From positions 1,488,001 through 1,552,000 of the forward strand of contig NZ_RKHK01000001.1 of NCBI RefSeq assembly GCF_003752405.1: a DNA stretch of 64,000 bases, read 5' to 3'. Positions 1-8,992 of this stretch are shown here, one piece after another. Within the stretch, counting starts at the first letter, position 1, and every line of letters begins with the position of its first letter. A program made the position numbers and the translations under genes. The notes beneath the pieces are model-generated. The model was not told the origin of the DNA. It searched no databases and saw only the letters and a list, made by a program, of their open reading frames with translations. Source of the stretch: Bogoriella caseilytica (GTDB lineage: Bacteria; Actinomycetota; Actinomycetes; Actinomycetales; Actinomycetaceae).

Positions 1-1421
1 GCATCGTGATCCGGGCCGATGGGCTCTCGGTGCTCTTCCTGTGCCTGGCCGCGCTGGTGGGCGCCGCGGTGACGGTCTACGCCGCCGCCCTTCCGCAGAC
101 CACCGGAGAACGGCTCCGCACCCCGGCCGCCTCCAGCGGAGAGGCGCCCGCGCCGCGCTGGCAGCCTGGGCACCCCGCCTTCTGGCCACTCTGGCTGGGC
201 TGCTGGGCCGGCCTGAACGGCGTCTTCGTGGCCGGGGATCTGTTCAACACCTACGTGGCCCTCGAGCTCGTGGGCCTGTGCGCGGTCGCGCTGGTGGCCC
301 TGGGCGGCAGCCGTGCCTGGGCGCCGGCGCTGCGCTACCTCTTCGTCGCGGTGCTCGGATCGCTGCTGTTCCTCATCGCCGTCGGGTTGCTGGTCTCGGT
401 CACCGGCAGTCTGGACTTCGCCCAGGTGGCTGAGCGCCTCGCGCAGAGCCCCGAGACCCACCCCGTGGCGCTGACCGCGCTGGCCCTGGCCACGCTCGGC
501 CTGGCGGTGAAGTTCGCGCTGGTGCCGCTGCACCAGTGGCTGGTGCCCGCCCACGCCGGGGCCGCCAGTGCGATCTCCCCGCTGCTCTCCGCGCTGGTGA
601 TCAAGGCCGCGCTGTTCGTGCTGCTGCGCTGCTGGCTCTGGGTGGTGGGCCCGGGCGTCACCGACAGCGTGCCCGACGGCGCGACGTCTGCGTCCCTCGA
701 TGCCCTGGGCCTCATGGCGTGGATCCCGGCTCTGATGGGTGCGGCGGCGGTGGTGCTCGGTTCCGTCATGGCCCTGCGCCAGGATCGCCTGAAGCCGCTG
801 GTGGCCTACTCCACGGTGGCGCAGGCAGGCTACTGGACGCTGCTGTTCCCCGTGGTGCTGGGCCCCGGTGCGGATCTCGGCGACGACGGCTGGGCGGCGG
901 GCCAGCTGGCCGACCAGGACGTCTTCGCCGCGGCACTGGGGGGCACGGTGGCGCTGGCCATCGGGCACGGCCTGGCCAAGGGCGCGATGTTCCTGGTGGC
1001 CGGCACCTTCAAGGAGCTCTACGGCACCGACGAGATCTCCCGGCTGCGCAGCGTGGCCCGGGAGCACCCCCTGCTGGTGATGACCGCGGGACTCGCGGCC
1101 GTCGGCCTGGCCGGCCTGCCGATCTCGCTCGGCTTCACCGGCAAGTGGGAGCTCGCCACCGCCGCGGTGGCGGCCGGGCATCACTGGATCCTCGCGGTCC
1201 TGGTGATCGGCACCCTGCTCAGCGCCGCCTACCTGCTGCGGATGATCGCGCCGCTCCTGGTGGAATCCGTGGACGAGGAACGGATCGAGCCGCCGGCCCG
1301 CCGGCTTCCGTCCCTCCCGCTGGCGGCCCGCGTCGCGCCCTTCACGCTCGGTGCCCTCACCGTCGCCACCGGCTTCCTCGGAGTGTGGATGGCGCGACTG
1401 CTGGAGGTGGGCGCACCGTGA
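1..1421 (+). CDS. Mrp-like antiporter subunit D (NuoN/MrpD family), 5' end outside window
   Basis: Membrane subunit of the Proton_antipo_M family, related to NuoL/M/N and MrpD. It should move protons or Na+ across the membrane as part of a multi-subunit antiporter. The frame is open at the window edge, so the N-terminus is missing; about 472 residues are visible. The family's TM5 glutamate lies in NTYVALELVG, and the TM7 lysine in VKFALVPLHQW. The segment GLAGLPISLGFTGKWELA is typical of the C-terminal half. The stop overlaps the next GTG start by 4 nt, so translation is probably coupled. MrpD is the best name, but a respiratory complex I-like role cannot be excluded without the upstream genes. 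Confidence 0.85.
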   Translation, partial: IVIRADGLSVLFLCLAALVGAAVTVYAAALPQTTGERLRTPAASSGEAPAPRWQPGHPAFWPLWLGCWAGLNGVFVAGDLFNTYVALELVGLCAVALVALGGSRAWAPALRYLFVAVLGSLLFLIAVGLLVSVTGSLDFAQVAERLAQSPETHPVALTALALATLGLAVKFALVPLHQWLVPAHAGAASAISPLLSALVIKAALFVLLRCWLWVVGPGVTDSVPDGATSASLDALGLMAWIPALMGAAAVVLGSVMALRQDRLKPLVAYSTVAQAGYWTLLFPVVLGPGADLGDDGWAAGQLADQDVFAAALGGTVALAIGHGLAKGAMFLVAGTFKELYGTDEISRLRSVAREHPLLVMTAGLAAVGLAGLPISLGFTGKWELATAAVAAGHHWILAVLVIGTLLSAAYLLRMIAPLLVESVDEERIEPPARRLPSLPLAARVAPFTLGALTVATGFLGVWMARLLEVGAP

Positions 1422-2935
1422 GCGAGCTTTTCGCCCTGGCCGGCCCGGTGCTCCTCCCGGGCCTGATCCTGCTCTCCCTGGCCACCGCTCTGGTCATCTT
1501 CCCCATGGCCGAGGGCCGGGTACGGCTGCGCTCCACGGTGAACATCGTGGCCGCCGTGGCCAAGGTGGTGCTCATCGGGCTCCTGGTGCCGGTGGTGGTC
1601 ACCGAAGGTCTGCGGCCAGAGTTCGCGGTGCCGTTCCTGCCCGGGGTGGACCTGGTGCTCCGCGCCGACCCGCTCGCGCTGTTCGTGGCCGGGCTCTCGG
1701 CGGTGCTGTGGCTGCTCACCACCATCTACGCCATCGGCTACCTCGAGGACCGGCCCCACCGCAGCCGCTTCTTCGGCTTCTTCAGCCTCTGCGTCATGGC
1801 CACGGTCGGGATCGCCTTCGCCGGGAACCTCGTCACCTTCCTGGTGTTCTACGAACTCCTCACCCTGGTCACCTATCCGCTGGTGGCGCACTGGGGCACC
1901 CCGCAGTCGCTGCGGGCGGCCCGCTCCTACATGCGCTACGCGATGACGGGCGGCCTGGCGGTCCTCATCGGCGTCGTCACCCTCACCATGGTCGCCGGGC
2001 CGGTGGACTTCGCCGAGGGCGGTGCGGCGGGGGTGGCCGAGCTGGCCGGCGACACCCCCGAGCTGGCGATCGCGATATTCGTGCTCATCGTGGGCGGCAT
2101 GGGGGTCAAGGCAGCGCTGGTGCCGCTGCACGGCTGGCTACCCGCGGCCATGGTGGCACCCGCCCCGGTCTCCGCGCTGCTGCACGCGGTGGCCGTGGTC
2201 AAGGCCGGCGTCTTCGGGATCGTGCGGACCGTGGACGACGTCTACGGCATCGACGTCGCCAGCGAGCTCGGAGTCCTGCCACCGCTGCTGGCCGCGGCGG
2301 CCTTCACCATCATCTACGGCTCCTACCAGGCACTGCGGCAGACGGACCTGAAGAAACGTCTCGCCTACTCCACCGTCTCCCAGGTCTCCTACGTCACGCT
2401 CGGCATCGCCACGGCCAACGTGCTCGCCACCACCGGCGGCGTGGTGCACCTGGTGCATCAGGGGATCATGAAGATCACGCTCTTCTTCTGTGCCGGGCTC
2501 TTCGCCGAAGTGCTCAGGGCCCACACGGTTCAGGATCTGCGCGGCGCCGGCCGGCGGATGCCCTGGACCTCCGCGGCCTTCACCATCGGCGCCTTCGGCA
2601 TGATCGGATTGCCCCCCACCGCGGGCTTCATCTCCAAGTGGCAGCTCGCCCAGGGGGCCATGGGCACCGAGCACACCTGGGTGCTGGCGATCCTGATCGG
2701 TTCGTCCGTGCTCAACGCCGCCTACTTCCTGCCCGTGGTCTACCGGCTCTGGTGGTCGGATGCCACCGAGGTGCCGGAGGGGATCGCGGCCACCGGCGTG
2801 CTCCGGGAGCCGCGCAGCCTGTTGCTGCCGGCGCTGGTCACGGCCGGCTTCACCCTCGCCCTGGGCATCGGGGCCTCGCTGTCCTTCGCGCCGCTGGGTA
2901 TGGCGCAGCTGATCGCCGAGGGGGTGTTCCGATGA
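1418..2935 (+). CDS. Mrp-like antiporter membrane subunit (NuoL/M-like)
   Basis: 505-residue polytopic membrane protein of the Proton_antipo_M family, second in the operon. The GTG start overlaps the upstream stop (GTGA). Both key residues of the family are present: Glu146 (LVFYELLTLV) and Lys231 (VKAALVPLHGWLPAAM). The stretch DLKKRLAYSTVSQ is the conserved cytoplasmic-side motif after the second lysine region. Its length fits MrpD or NuoM rather than full-length MrpA, which also carries a C-terminal MrpB-like extension. Together with its neighbours it implies a multi-channel ion-translocating complex. Confidence 0.87.
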   Translation: MSELFALAGPVLLPGLILLSLATALVIFPMAEGRVRLRSTVNIVAAVAKVVLIGLLVPVVVTEGLRPEFAVPFLPGVDLVLRADPLALFVAGLSAVLWLLTTIYAIGYLEDRPHRSRFFGFFSLCVMATVGIAFAGNLVTFLVFYELLTLVTYPLVAHWGTPQSLRAARSYMRYAMTGGLAVLIGVVTLTMVAGPVDFAEGGAAGVAELAGDTPELAIAIFVLIVGGMGVKAALVPLHGWLPAAMVAPAPVSALLHAVAVVKAGVFGIVRTVDDVYGIDVASELGVLPPLLAAAAFTIIYGSYQALRQTDLKKRLAYSTVSQVSYVTLGIATANVLATTGGVVHLVHQGIMKITLFFCAGLFAEVLRAHTVQDLRGAGRRMPWTSAAFTIGAFGMIGLPPTAGFISKWQLAQGAMGTEHTWVLAILIGSSVLNAAYFLPVVYRLWWSDATEVPEGIAATGVLREPRSLLLPALVTAGFTLALGIGASLSFAPLGMAQLIAEGVFR

Positions 2936-4755
2936 TCACCGCCCTCGCCCTCCTGCTGCCCCTCAGCGTGGTCACGGTGATCGCCGTGGCCGGGATGTTC
3001 CCCGCCCAGGCGCGCCATCGCGTGCGCCGCAGCGCCGCCATCTTCGCGCCGCTGGCCGTGCTCCCGGCCGCCGCGCTGAGCTTCACCGAGCCCGGGTCGC
3101 GGGCCGCCGGACTCGAGGTCGAATGGCTGCTGCTGGGATCGTCCTTCGCACTCGACGAGCTCGCCCGGCCCCTGGTCCTCATTGCAGCGCTGCTCTACGG
3201 CGCCGCCCTGATGAGCATCTCCTGGCTGAAGCTGCGCGACGCCGAGCGCGGCTCCGGCACCCTCTCGGCCTTCCTGCTCGTCTGCTTCACCGGCAACATC
3301 GGCACCTACCTGGCCGCCGACGTGGTCAGCTTCTACCTGTTCTTCACGCTGATGAGCTTCTCAGCGGCCGGCCTGGTGATGCACTACCGCACCGCGGCCG
3401 CCCGCCGGGCCACCCGGATCTACCTGGTCATGTCGGTGCTGGCCGAGACCGCGATCCTCGCCGGCCTGCTCATGCTCGCCTCGCAGATGACCACGCTCGC
3501 CCTGGGGGACGTGCCCGCTGCCGTGGCCGGATCACCCCACCGCGGGCTGATCATCGCGCTGCTACTCGCCGGCTTCGCCGTCAAGGCCGGCACCATGCCC
3601 CTGCACGTGTGGTTGCCGCTGGCCCATCCCGCGGCACCGCCGGCCGCCTCCGCGGTGCTTTCCGGTGCGATGGTGAAGACCGGCCTGGTGGGCTGGCTCC
3701 GCTTCCTGGACGGCGGAGACACCGAGCCGGTGACGGCGGTGACGGCGGTGACGGTGGCCGGCTGGGTGCTGCTGATCTCGGCGCTGGCCGGCGCCTTCCT
3801 CGCCGTGGCGCTTGGCGTGCTGCAGCAGGATCCCAAGGTGGTGCTCGCCTACTCCACGATCTCCCAGATGGGCTTCATCGCCGCCGTGGTCTCGGTGGGG
3901 CTGATCGAGCCGCGTTACGCCGAGGTCACCACCGCGGCGGCCGTGATCTACGCGGTGCACCACGGCCTGGCCAAAGGAGCGCTCTTCCTCGGCGTGCCGG
4001 TGGCCAAGCACTACGGCCGCGGCGCCACCGGGGTGCTGGTGGCGATCGGCGTGAGCGGGGCGGCGCTCGCGGTGGCGGGCGCGCCGCTGACCTCGGGCGC
4101 CTTCAGCAAGTACGTCTCCAAGGAGGCCGTGGAGGCGGTCTCGGTGCTGGGCGTGGGCCTCGATGCGGTGCTGCCCTTCGTGGCCACCGGCTCCACCGCG
4201 CTGCTGCTGCGCTTCGGCTGGGTGCTCTGGCGCGCCGAGCGCGAGCCGCGTCGCGGCGTCGACGGCGAACTGCTCTCCTGGCTGCTGGTGGTGGCCGCCG
4301 GCATCGCCGTGCCCTGGTGGATCGGGGTGCAGTGGATGCCGCTGGGCACACCCGACTGGGATGCGGGGGTGCTCTGGGACGCGATCTGGCCGATCCTGCT
4401 GGGAGCGGGCCTGGGCGCGCTCGCGGTGCTGCTGGTGCGCCGTGGCACGCTGCCCGATGCGGTGGCCCAGGCCGATGGCACGGTGATCCAGCCCGGCGAC
4501 CTGGTGGTGGCCGAGGAAGGGGCACTGCGCTGGGTGAGCCGGACAGCGGGCCGCGGCCTGGACACCGCACACCGGTTGGCGGGGGCGAGCGTGGCGGCGC
4601 CGGCGCGGTGGCTCACCCGCGCCGCCGAGACGTTCCGCCGGGCCGCGGGCGCCGCGGACCGGCGGCTCGTGCCCTGGGAGGCCTCCGGAGCGGTGCTGCT
4701 GGTGATCCTGGCAGTGGCGCTCGCCGCCGGAGTGCTGGGACGGTGGCTGACATGA
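2932..4755 (+). CDS. Mrp-like antiporter membrane subunit, third copy, TM5 glutamate replaced
   Basis: 607-residue membrane protein of the same family, starting at an ATG that overlaps the previous stop by 4 nt. The core antiporter region spans about residues 80-450. The TM7 lysine is present (Lys218, FAVKAGTMPLHVW), as is a second motif VVLAYSTISQMG. The position that carries glutamate in the two upstream subunits holds Thr139 (FYLFFTLMSFS). This may mean altered or lost ion translocation in this channel. A C-terminal region of about 150 residues, ending in a hydrophobic helix, lies beyond the antiporter core. The 9-bp tandem repeat at about 3730-3756 is in frame and encodes TAVTAV. Confidence 0.85.
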   Translation: MITALALLLPLSVVTVIAVAGMFPAQARHRVRRSAAIFAPLAVLPAAALSFTEPGSRAAGLEVEWLLLGSSFALDELARPLVLIAALLYGAALMSISWLKLRDAERGSGTLSAFLLVCFTGNIGTYLAADVVSFYLFFTLMSFSAAGLVMHYRTAAARRATRIYLVMSVLAETAILAGLLMLASQMTTLALGDVPAAVAGSPHRGLIIALLLAGFAVKAGTMPLHVWLPLAHPAAPPAASAVLSGAMVKTGLVGWLRFLDGGDTEPVTAVTAVTVAGWVLLISALAGAFLAVALGVLQQDPKVVLAYSTISQMGFIAAVVSVGLIEPRYAEVTTAAAVIYAVHHGLAKGALFLGVPVAKHYGRGATGVLVAIGVSGAALAVAGAPLTSGAFSKYVSKEAVEAVSVLGVGLDAVLPFVATGSTALLLRFGWVLWRAEREPRRGVDGELLSWLLVVAAGIAVPWWIGVQWMPLGTPDWDAGVLWDAIWPILLGAGLGALAVLLVRRGTLPDAVAQADGTVIQPGDLVVAEEGALRWVSRTAGRGLDTAHRLAGASVAAPARWLTRAAETFRRAAGAADRRLVPWEASGAVLLVILAVALAAGVLGRWLT

Positions 4756-5366
4756 CGCGCTGGATCGCCGCAACGGCGGCCCGGGCACTGGTGCTCGGCG
4801 TGCTCTGGGTCGTCCTCGCCGGCTGGGACGCGGACTACGCGCTGTACGGGGTGGTCGGTGTCGGCCTCGCCACCGCGTGCAGCCTGGCGCTGCTGCCACC
4901 GCGGGGCCAGGTGCGGGTGGCGACGTGGCCGAGGAGGGCGTGGCACACCGTGGTGCTCCTCGCGTGGTTCGCAGGGAAGTCGGCGGCCGGTGGTGCCGAC
5001 GTCGCGGCGCGGGCGCTGCGGCGGCCGGTCGCCGTCGACCCGGCGGTGGTGCGCGCCCCGGTGCGGCTGCCCGAGGGCCACGCCCGGCAACTCGCGCTGC
5101 TCATGATGAACCTGATGCCCGGGTCCATGGTGCAGCGGGTGCTCCCGGGCGAGGGGGAGATGGGCGCTGGGGCGGAGGGCGGCGCCGAGGGTGTCGCCGC
5201 GCCGGAGAACGCGGTGGTCGGGCCCGACCGCGCCGCGGGCCCGACCGTGGAGCTGCACACCCTCGCGGTGAGCCTGAAACCGGCCGAGCAGTGGGAGCAA
5301 CTCCAGCGCCGCGTGGGCGCCGCCCTGGGTGAGGAGCTCGCAGGGCTTGAACCTCACGCGACGTGA
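4752..5366 (+). CDS. mrpE: Na+/H+ antiporter subunit E (MrpE/MnhE)
   Basis: 204-residue protein with two N-terminal membrane helices followed by a soluble domain, as in MrpE/MnhE. The family's conserved segment around the second half appears here as MMNLMPGSMVQ. A Gly/Ala-rich insertion at about residues 137-158 is unusual. The ATG overlaps the stop of the preceding gene by 4 nt. It is the last gene of the operon: the stop lies inside the promoter/operator of the following MerR gene. No mrpF or mrpG follows, so those subunits must be upstream of the window, elsewhere, or absent. Confidence 0.85.
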   Translation: MTRWIAATAARALVLGVLWVVLAGWDADYALYGVVGVGLATACSLALLPPRGQVRVATWPRRAWHTVVLLAWFAGKSAAGGADVAARALRRPVAVDPAVVRAPVRLPEGHARQLALLMMNLMPGSMVQRVLPGEGEMGAGAEGGAEGVAAPENAVVGPDRAAGPTVELHTLAVSLKPAEQWEQLQRRVGAALGEELAGLEPHAT

Positions 5367-5377
5367 GGTCTTAGCGT
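5347..5377 (+). promoter_or_regulatory. MerR/TipA-type promoter with palindromic operator
   Basis: A perfect inverted repeat, ACCTCACG-cga-CGTGAGGT (5351-5369), lies between a -35-like TTGAAC (5347-5352) and a -10-like TAGCGT (5372-5377). The spacer is 19 bp, longer than the usual 17 bp and characteristic of promoters that MerR-family proteins activate by twisting the DNA. The site overlaps the 3' end of mrpE and is 51 nt upstream of the MerR start, so autoregulation is the natural reading. Confidence 0.75.
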
Positions 5378-5427
5378 CGTCCAGGCCGGCGCATCGGGCG
5401 CCGGTGAAGTCGGAAGAGGAGTCAGGC

Positions 5428-6153
5428 GTGGACGAGGAACGAGCATGGAAGGTCGGTGAGCTCGCCCGGGCCACCGGCCTGACGGTGCGCACCCTGCACC
5501 ACTGGGACGAGCTCGGCCTCGTGGTGCCGTCCAGGCGCACGTCCTCCGGTCACCGGGTCTACTCGGGGGCCGAGGTCGAGCGGGTGTATCAGGTACTCGC
5601 CCTGCGGCGCCTGGGCGTTCCGCTGGCCACCATCGGTTCGCTGTTGGAGGGATCGCAGGACGTGGGTGAGGTGCTCGCGCAGCACCTGCGCCTGGTCGAG
5701 GAGCAGATGCTCGCGCTGCGGCGGCTGCGCTCCGGCCTGGCCTCCGCCCTGAAGACGGCGGCCGATGGCTCCCCGGCCGACTTCGTGAACCTCATCAGAA
5801 AGGTGATCGTCGTGGACGAGATCGTGGAGAAGTACTTCAGCCCGGAACAGCTCGCCACCCTGGCCGAGCGCAAGGACAGCGAGGGTGAGCACATCGCCGA
5901 GGTGGAGGCCGCCTGGCCCGACCTCATCGCCCGCGTGCAGGCCGCCGTGGACGATGGCGTGGACCCCACCAGCGAGCAGGGCCGGGCACTGGCCCGCGAG
6001 TGGGGCGCGCTGCTGCATGCCTTCCATCAGGGCGATGAGCAGATGCGCGAGTCGCTGTTCACCATGCAGCAGGAGAACGCCGAGCAGATCCGCCGCGATC
6101 ACGGCGGGCCCAGCCCGGAGATGATCGACTTCATCACCCGCGCGAGCGCGTAG
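5428..6153 (+). CDS. MerR-family regulator with C-terminal TipAS drug-binding domain
   Basis: 241 residues. The N-terminal winged helix (about 1-70) has the MerR signature VRTLHHWDELGLVVPSRR. A helical linker follows, then a TipAS domain (about 115-241), which in TipAL binds thiopeptide and other antibiotics and activates transcription. The GTG at 5428 is chosen because AAGAGGA (5414-5420) is an 8-nt-spaced ribosome-binding site and because upstream starts would fall inside the promoter. The palindrome at 5351-5369 is the likely self-regulated operator. No drug-resistance gene is adjacent, so the regulon beyond autoregulation is unknown. Confidence 0.9.
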   Translation: MDEERAWKVGELARATGLTVRTLHHWDELGLVVPSRRTSSGHRVYSGAEVERVYQVLALRRLGVPLATIGSLLEGSQDVGEVLAQHLRLVEEQMLALRRLRSGLASALKTAADGSPADFVNLIRKVIVVDEIVEKYFSPEQLATLAERKDSEGEHIAEVEAAWPDLIARVQAAVDDGVDPTSEQGRALAREWGALLHAFHQGDEQMRESLFTMQQENAEQIRRDHGGPSPEMIDFITRASA

Positions 6154-6175
6154 CGTCCGCAGGCCACGCGCCAAC

Positions 6176-6214
6176 GGGTAGAGAATCTGGCGCTCAGCGC
6201 CACTTTCTCTACCC
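6176..6214. repeat. Dispersed palindromic element, family A copy 1 (hairpin)
   Basis: Hairpin with a 10-bp outer stem (GGGTAGAGAA / TTCTCTACCC), a 2x2 internal loop and a 7-bp inner stem (TGGCGCT-c-AGCGCCA). It sits between the convergent MerR gene and prfC, so it may act as a two-way terminator. It aligns without gaps to the hairpin at 31867-31913 over about 49 nt, and some differences in the outer stem are compensatory, which points to a conserved structure. Confidence 0.7.
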
Positions 6215-6294
6215 CATGAGGCCGTGGCCGACCGGCGAGGGAAGGGTGGGTCGAGCCAGGGGAGCGCCAGCGCACCCGGCTGCACCTGCCGGCG

Positions 6295-7890
6295 TCAGGC
6301 CGCGATCAGCGCCTCGAGCGTGAGATCGGGGTGGTTGCGCTGCACGGCGCGCATCCGCCACTGGTCTGCGAACAAGGCCAGCAGCTCGCCGTCGGTGCGG
6401 TGCAGCACCTCGACGCCGCGCTCATTGGCCAGCACCTGGGCTGATTCGGCGTCGGTGCGGCGGGCGAGGGTGTAGCCGAGGGTCTCCAACCGCACCGGTG
6501 AACTGAACTCGTCGGCCATCCGGTGCTCGGCCACCTCGAACTGCATGGGCCCCACGGCCGCCAGCACCGGGGCCTGGTCACCGCGCAGGTTCGAGCGCAG
6601 TACCTGCACCACGCCCTCGGCCTCCAGCTGCGTGATGCCCTTGCGGAACTGCTTGTACCGGCCGATGTCGACGGCGCGGGCCACGGCGAAGTGCTCGGGC
6701 GCGAAGGTGGGCAGCGGCGGGAACTCCACCGGCTCGCCGGTGTAGATCGTGTCACCGATGGACAGGGCCGCGGCGTTGACCAGCCCGACGACGTCGCCAG
6801 GGTAGGCGGTGTCGACGCCGTCGCGCCCTTGACCGAAGGCCTGCTGGGCGTACTTGGTGGCGAAGGGCCGCCCGGTCCGGGCGGTGGTGACGACCATGCC
6901 GCGCTCGAAAACCCCGGAGCACACCCGCACGAAAGCCACGCGGTCGCGGTGCGCGGTGTTCATGCCGGTCTGCAGCTTGAAGACCATGGCGCTGAACGGT
7001 GCCTCCACCGGCCGCGGGTTCCCGGCGTGGTCCGGGCGTGGGGTGGCCGGTGGGGCGAGCTCGACCAGGGTGTCCAGCAGGCGCCGGACGCCGAAGTTCT
7101 TCACCGCGGCGGCGAAGAGCACCGGGGTGGAGACCCCGGCCAGGAAGGTCTCCTGCTCGTGCTGCGCGCCGGAGGCCTCGAGGAGTTCGGACTCCTCCTG
7201 GGCGGTGATCCAGGCCTCGCCCTCACGCGCCGCGGCTTGCTCGGCATCCATGTGCTCCTCCGGGGCGATCTGCGCGCCGCCGGCGGTGGCGGTGAAGGCG
7301 TCGTAGGAGCCTTCGCTGCGATCGATGACGCCGCGGAAGTCCCCGGCGATCCCCACCGGCCAAGTCAGCGGCGTCGGCGTCAAGCCGGTGCGCTCGGTGA
7401 TCTCGTCCATGAGTTCCAGCGGGTCACGCCCGGGCCGGTCCCATTTGTTGATCACCGTGATGATCGGGATCCCGCGGTGCTTACACACTGCGAAGAGCTT
7501 CATGGTCTGGGCCTCGAGGCCCTTGGCAGCATCGACCAGCATGATGGCTGCGTCCACCGCGGCGAGCACCCGGTAGGTGTCCTCGGAGAAGTCCGCGTGA
7601 CCGGGGGTGTCCACCAGGTTGAGCACGGTGTCGCGGTAGGTGAGCTGGAGGGAGGCCGAGCTGATCGAGATGCCGCGGGCCTGCTCCATGGACATCCAGT
7701 CCGAGACCGTGTGGCGCCGGCCCGCCTTGCCGTTGATGTGGCCCGCCTCGGTGATCGCCTGCGCGTGCAGGGCCAGCGCCTCGGTCAGGGTCGACTTCCC
7801 GGCGTCGGGGTGGGAGATGACCGCGAAGGTGCGGCGTCGCCGCGCCTGGGTCGCTGCCTCGGTGTCTGTTGCTGGTCCATTCGGACGCAC
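6295..7890 (-). CDS. prfC: Peptide chain release factor 3 (GTPase)
   Basis: Translation GTPase that recycles RF1/RF2 from the ribosome after termination, in the cytoplasm. The G1 motif SHPDAGKSTL lies near the N-terminus, followed by VDTPGHADFSEDTYR (G3) and NKWDR (G4). The effector segment around DWMSMEQARGISI matches RF3. Length is about 531 residues, normal for the family. The GTG at 7890 is preferred over the GTG at 7923 because GAAGGA lies 8 nt upstream of it. Single gene, convergent with the TipAS regulator. Confidence 0.93.
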   Translation of the reverse strand: MRPNGPATDTEAATQARRRRTFAVISHPDAGKSTLTEALALHAQAITEAGHINGKAGRRHTVSDWMSMEQARGISISSASLQLTYRDTVLNLVDTPGHADFSEDTYRVLAAVDAAIMLVDAAKGLEAQTMKLFAVCKHRGIPIITVINKWDRPGRDPLELMDEITERTGLTPTPLTWPVGIAGDFRGVIDRSEGSYDAFTATAGGAQIAPEEHMDAEQAAAREGEAWITAQEESELLEASGAQHEQETFLAGVSTPVLFAAAVKNFGVRRLLDTLVELAPPATPRPDHAGNPRPVEAPFSAMVFKLQTGMNTAHRDRVAFVRVCSGVFERGMVVTTARTGRPFATKYAQQAFGQGRDGVDTAYPGDVVGLVNAAALSIGDTIYTGEPVEFPPLPTFAPEHFAVARAVDIGRYKQFRKGITQLEAEGVVQVLRSNLRGDQAPVLAAVGPMQFEVAEHRMADEFSSPVRLETLGYTLARRTDAESAQVLANERGVEVLHRTDGELLALFADQWRMRAVQRNHPDLTLEALIAA

Positions 7891-8153
7891 TGGCTTGGTC
7901 CTTCGTGAGTACTTGTGTTCCACGGCATGCCACGCGGCGGCGGCGTGCTCGAGGGGGAACGGCGCGCCGCGGCGGTGGCGCCGTGCGGTGACCTCATCGT
8001 CTCAGGTCACCGCGTTGGGCGTGTCACGCGGCGCATTCGCCAAGGGGTGGGCCCAGGAAGACGTGCGGCAGGTATCGACGCAGCCGAGCACCGACGGCGA
8101 CTCTACCCTTACGTCAACGGCGAGTTGAGCATGAAACCAGGCACAATGGCCGG

Positions 8154-8555
8154 ATGAAACGTGCCGGATCCGCCCCCGAACAGAGCACGATGCACATCGG
8201 TGCCGTCGCCGAGCGTGCCGGGATGTCACTGCGGAGCCTGCGCCACTACGACGAGGTCGGCCTGCTCACCCCCTCAGGGCGCAGCGCAGGTGGCTTCCGG
8301 CTCTATACCGACGACGACGTCGAGCGCCTGATGCTGATCCGGCGGATGAAGCCGCTCGGGTTCTCGTTGGATGCGATGCGCGAGCTGCTGGAGCTCACCG
8401 ATCACCTGGCGAGCGGCTCCGATACCGAGGCGCAGCGACGGCTCGAGGAGTTCATCGCTGACGCCGAATCGCGGCGTGAGGAGCTGGCCCGCACCCTGGA
8501 GATGGCCGACGAGTTCATCGAACGTCTCCATGGGCAAAGCGCTCAGCGCAGCTGA
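8154..8555 (+). CDS. Small MerR-family transcriptional regulator
   Basis: 133-residue regulator: winged helix at about 15-85 (SLRSLRHYDEVGLL, then YTDDDVERLMLIRRMK), followed by a C-terminal dimerisation helix. There is no ligand-binding domain, as in short MerR proteins. The ATG lies 6 nt after CACAAT (8142-8147), so the mRNA is probably leaderless. A TCAAC-ggcga-GTTGA dyad (8114-8128) just upstream could be the operator. Its target is not evident; the divergent neighbour is prfC. Confidence 0.85.
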   Translation: MKRAGSAPEQSTMHIGAVAERAGMSLRSLRHYDEVGLLTPSGRSAGGFRLYTDDDVERLMLIRRMKPLGFSLDAMRELLELTDHLASGSDTEAQRRLEEFIADAESRREELARTLEMADEFIERLHGQSAQRS

Positions 8556-8591
8556 GCTGACGGCCGGCAGAGCACTCAGCGCAGCTGAACT
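8539..8591. repeat. Pair of 20-bp direct repeats, each partly palindromic
   Basis: Copies at 8539-8558 and 8572-8591 differ at two positions. Each contains the near-palindrome CTCAGCGCAGCTGAG. The first copy includes the end of the MerR gene, and the second abuts the convergent lipoprotein gene. They may fold as two small hairpins that end transcription from both sides. No other copy was noticed in the window. Confidence 0.5.
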
Positions 8592-8593
8592 AG

Positions 8594-8992
8594 TCAGGTG
8601 CCCTCAGGCGCGAAGGCGGCCAGCATGCCGGGATCGCCCGGTTGATCGCAGCTGAGGCGGAGACTGGTGGCCGACTCGATCTCTGCGGCAGCGAAGGCGA
8701 AGACGGTCACGCCGCCCTGCCCGGGAACGTTCAGACCGGAGCCCGTGTGCTGCATCGGCTCGCCGTCGACCTCGCACAGCTCCGGCTCGACATCATCCTG
8801 TGCTCGCCGTGGGGCAAGCGCGTACAGCGTGCCCGGCCCATCGGCGGTGATCTCGAGCGCAGACCCGTCGGCGGCGAGCTCGTAGAAGTCCATCGCCTCG
8901 ATACGTGCCAACGCCTCATCGGCTGAGGGCGCAAAGTCGCAAGCGCCCAGCCCGAGCAGCAGCGCTCCGGCAGCCACAAGGAGGAACCTCAC
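8594..8992 (-). CDS. Small lipoprotein of unknown function
   Basis: 132 residues with a signal peptide and lipobox LGLGAC, so it should be lipid-anchored on the outer face of the membrane. The mature part is acidic, with two further cysteines that could pair. I do not recognise the domain. The GTG start overlaps the stop of the RidA-like gene (GTGA), so the two are co-translated, though a functional link is not obvious. Confidence 0.75.
   Translation of the reverse strand: MRFLLVAAGALLLGLGACDFAPSADEALARIEAMDFYELAADGSALEITADGPGTLYALAPRRAQDDVEPELCEVDGEPMQHTGSGLNVPGQGGVTVFAFAAAEIESATSLRLSCDQPGDPGMLAAFAPEGT

Noticed and set aside
3730-3756. Three 9-bp tandem repeats (GTGACGGCG type)
   Set aside because: Inside the third antiporter gene, in frame, encoding TAVTAV in a membrane helix region; likely neutral coding repeat.
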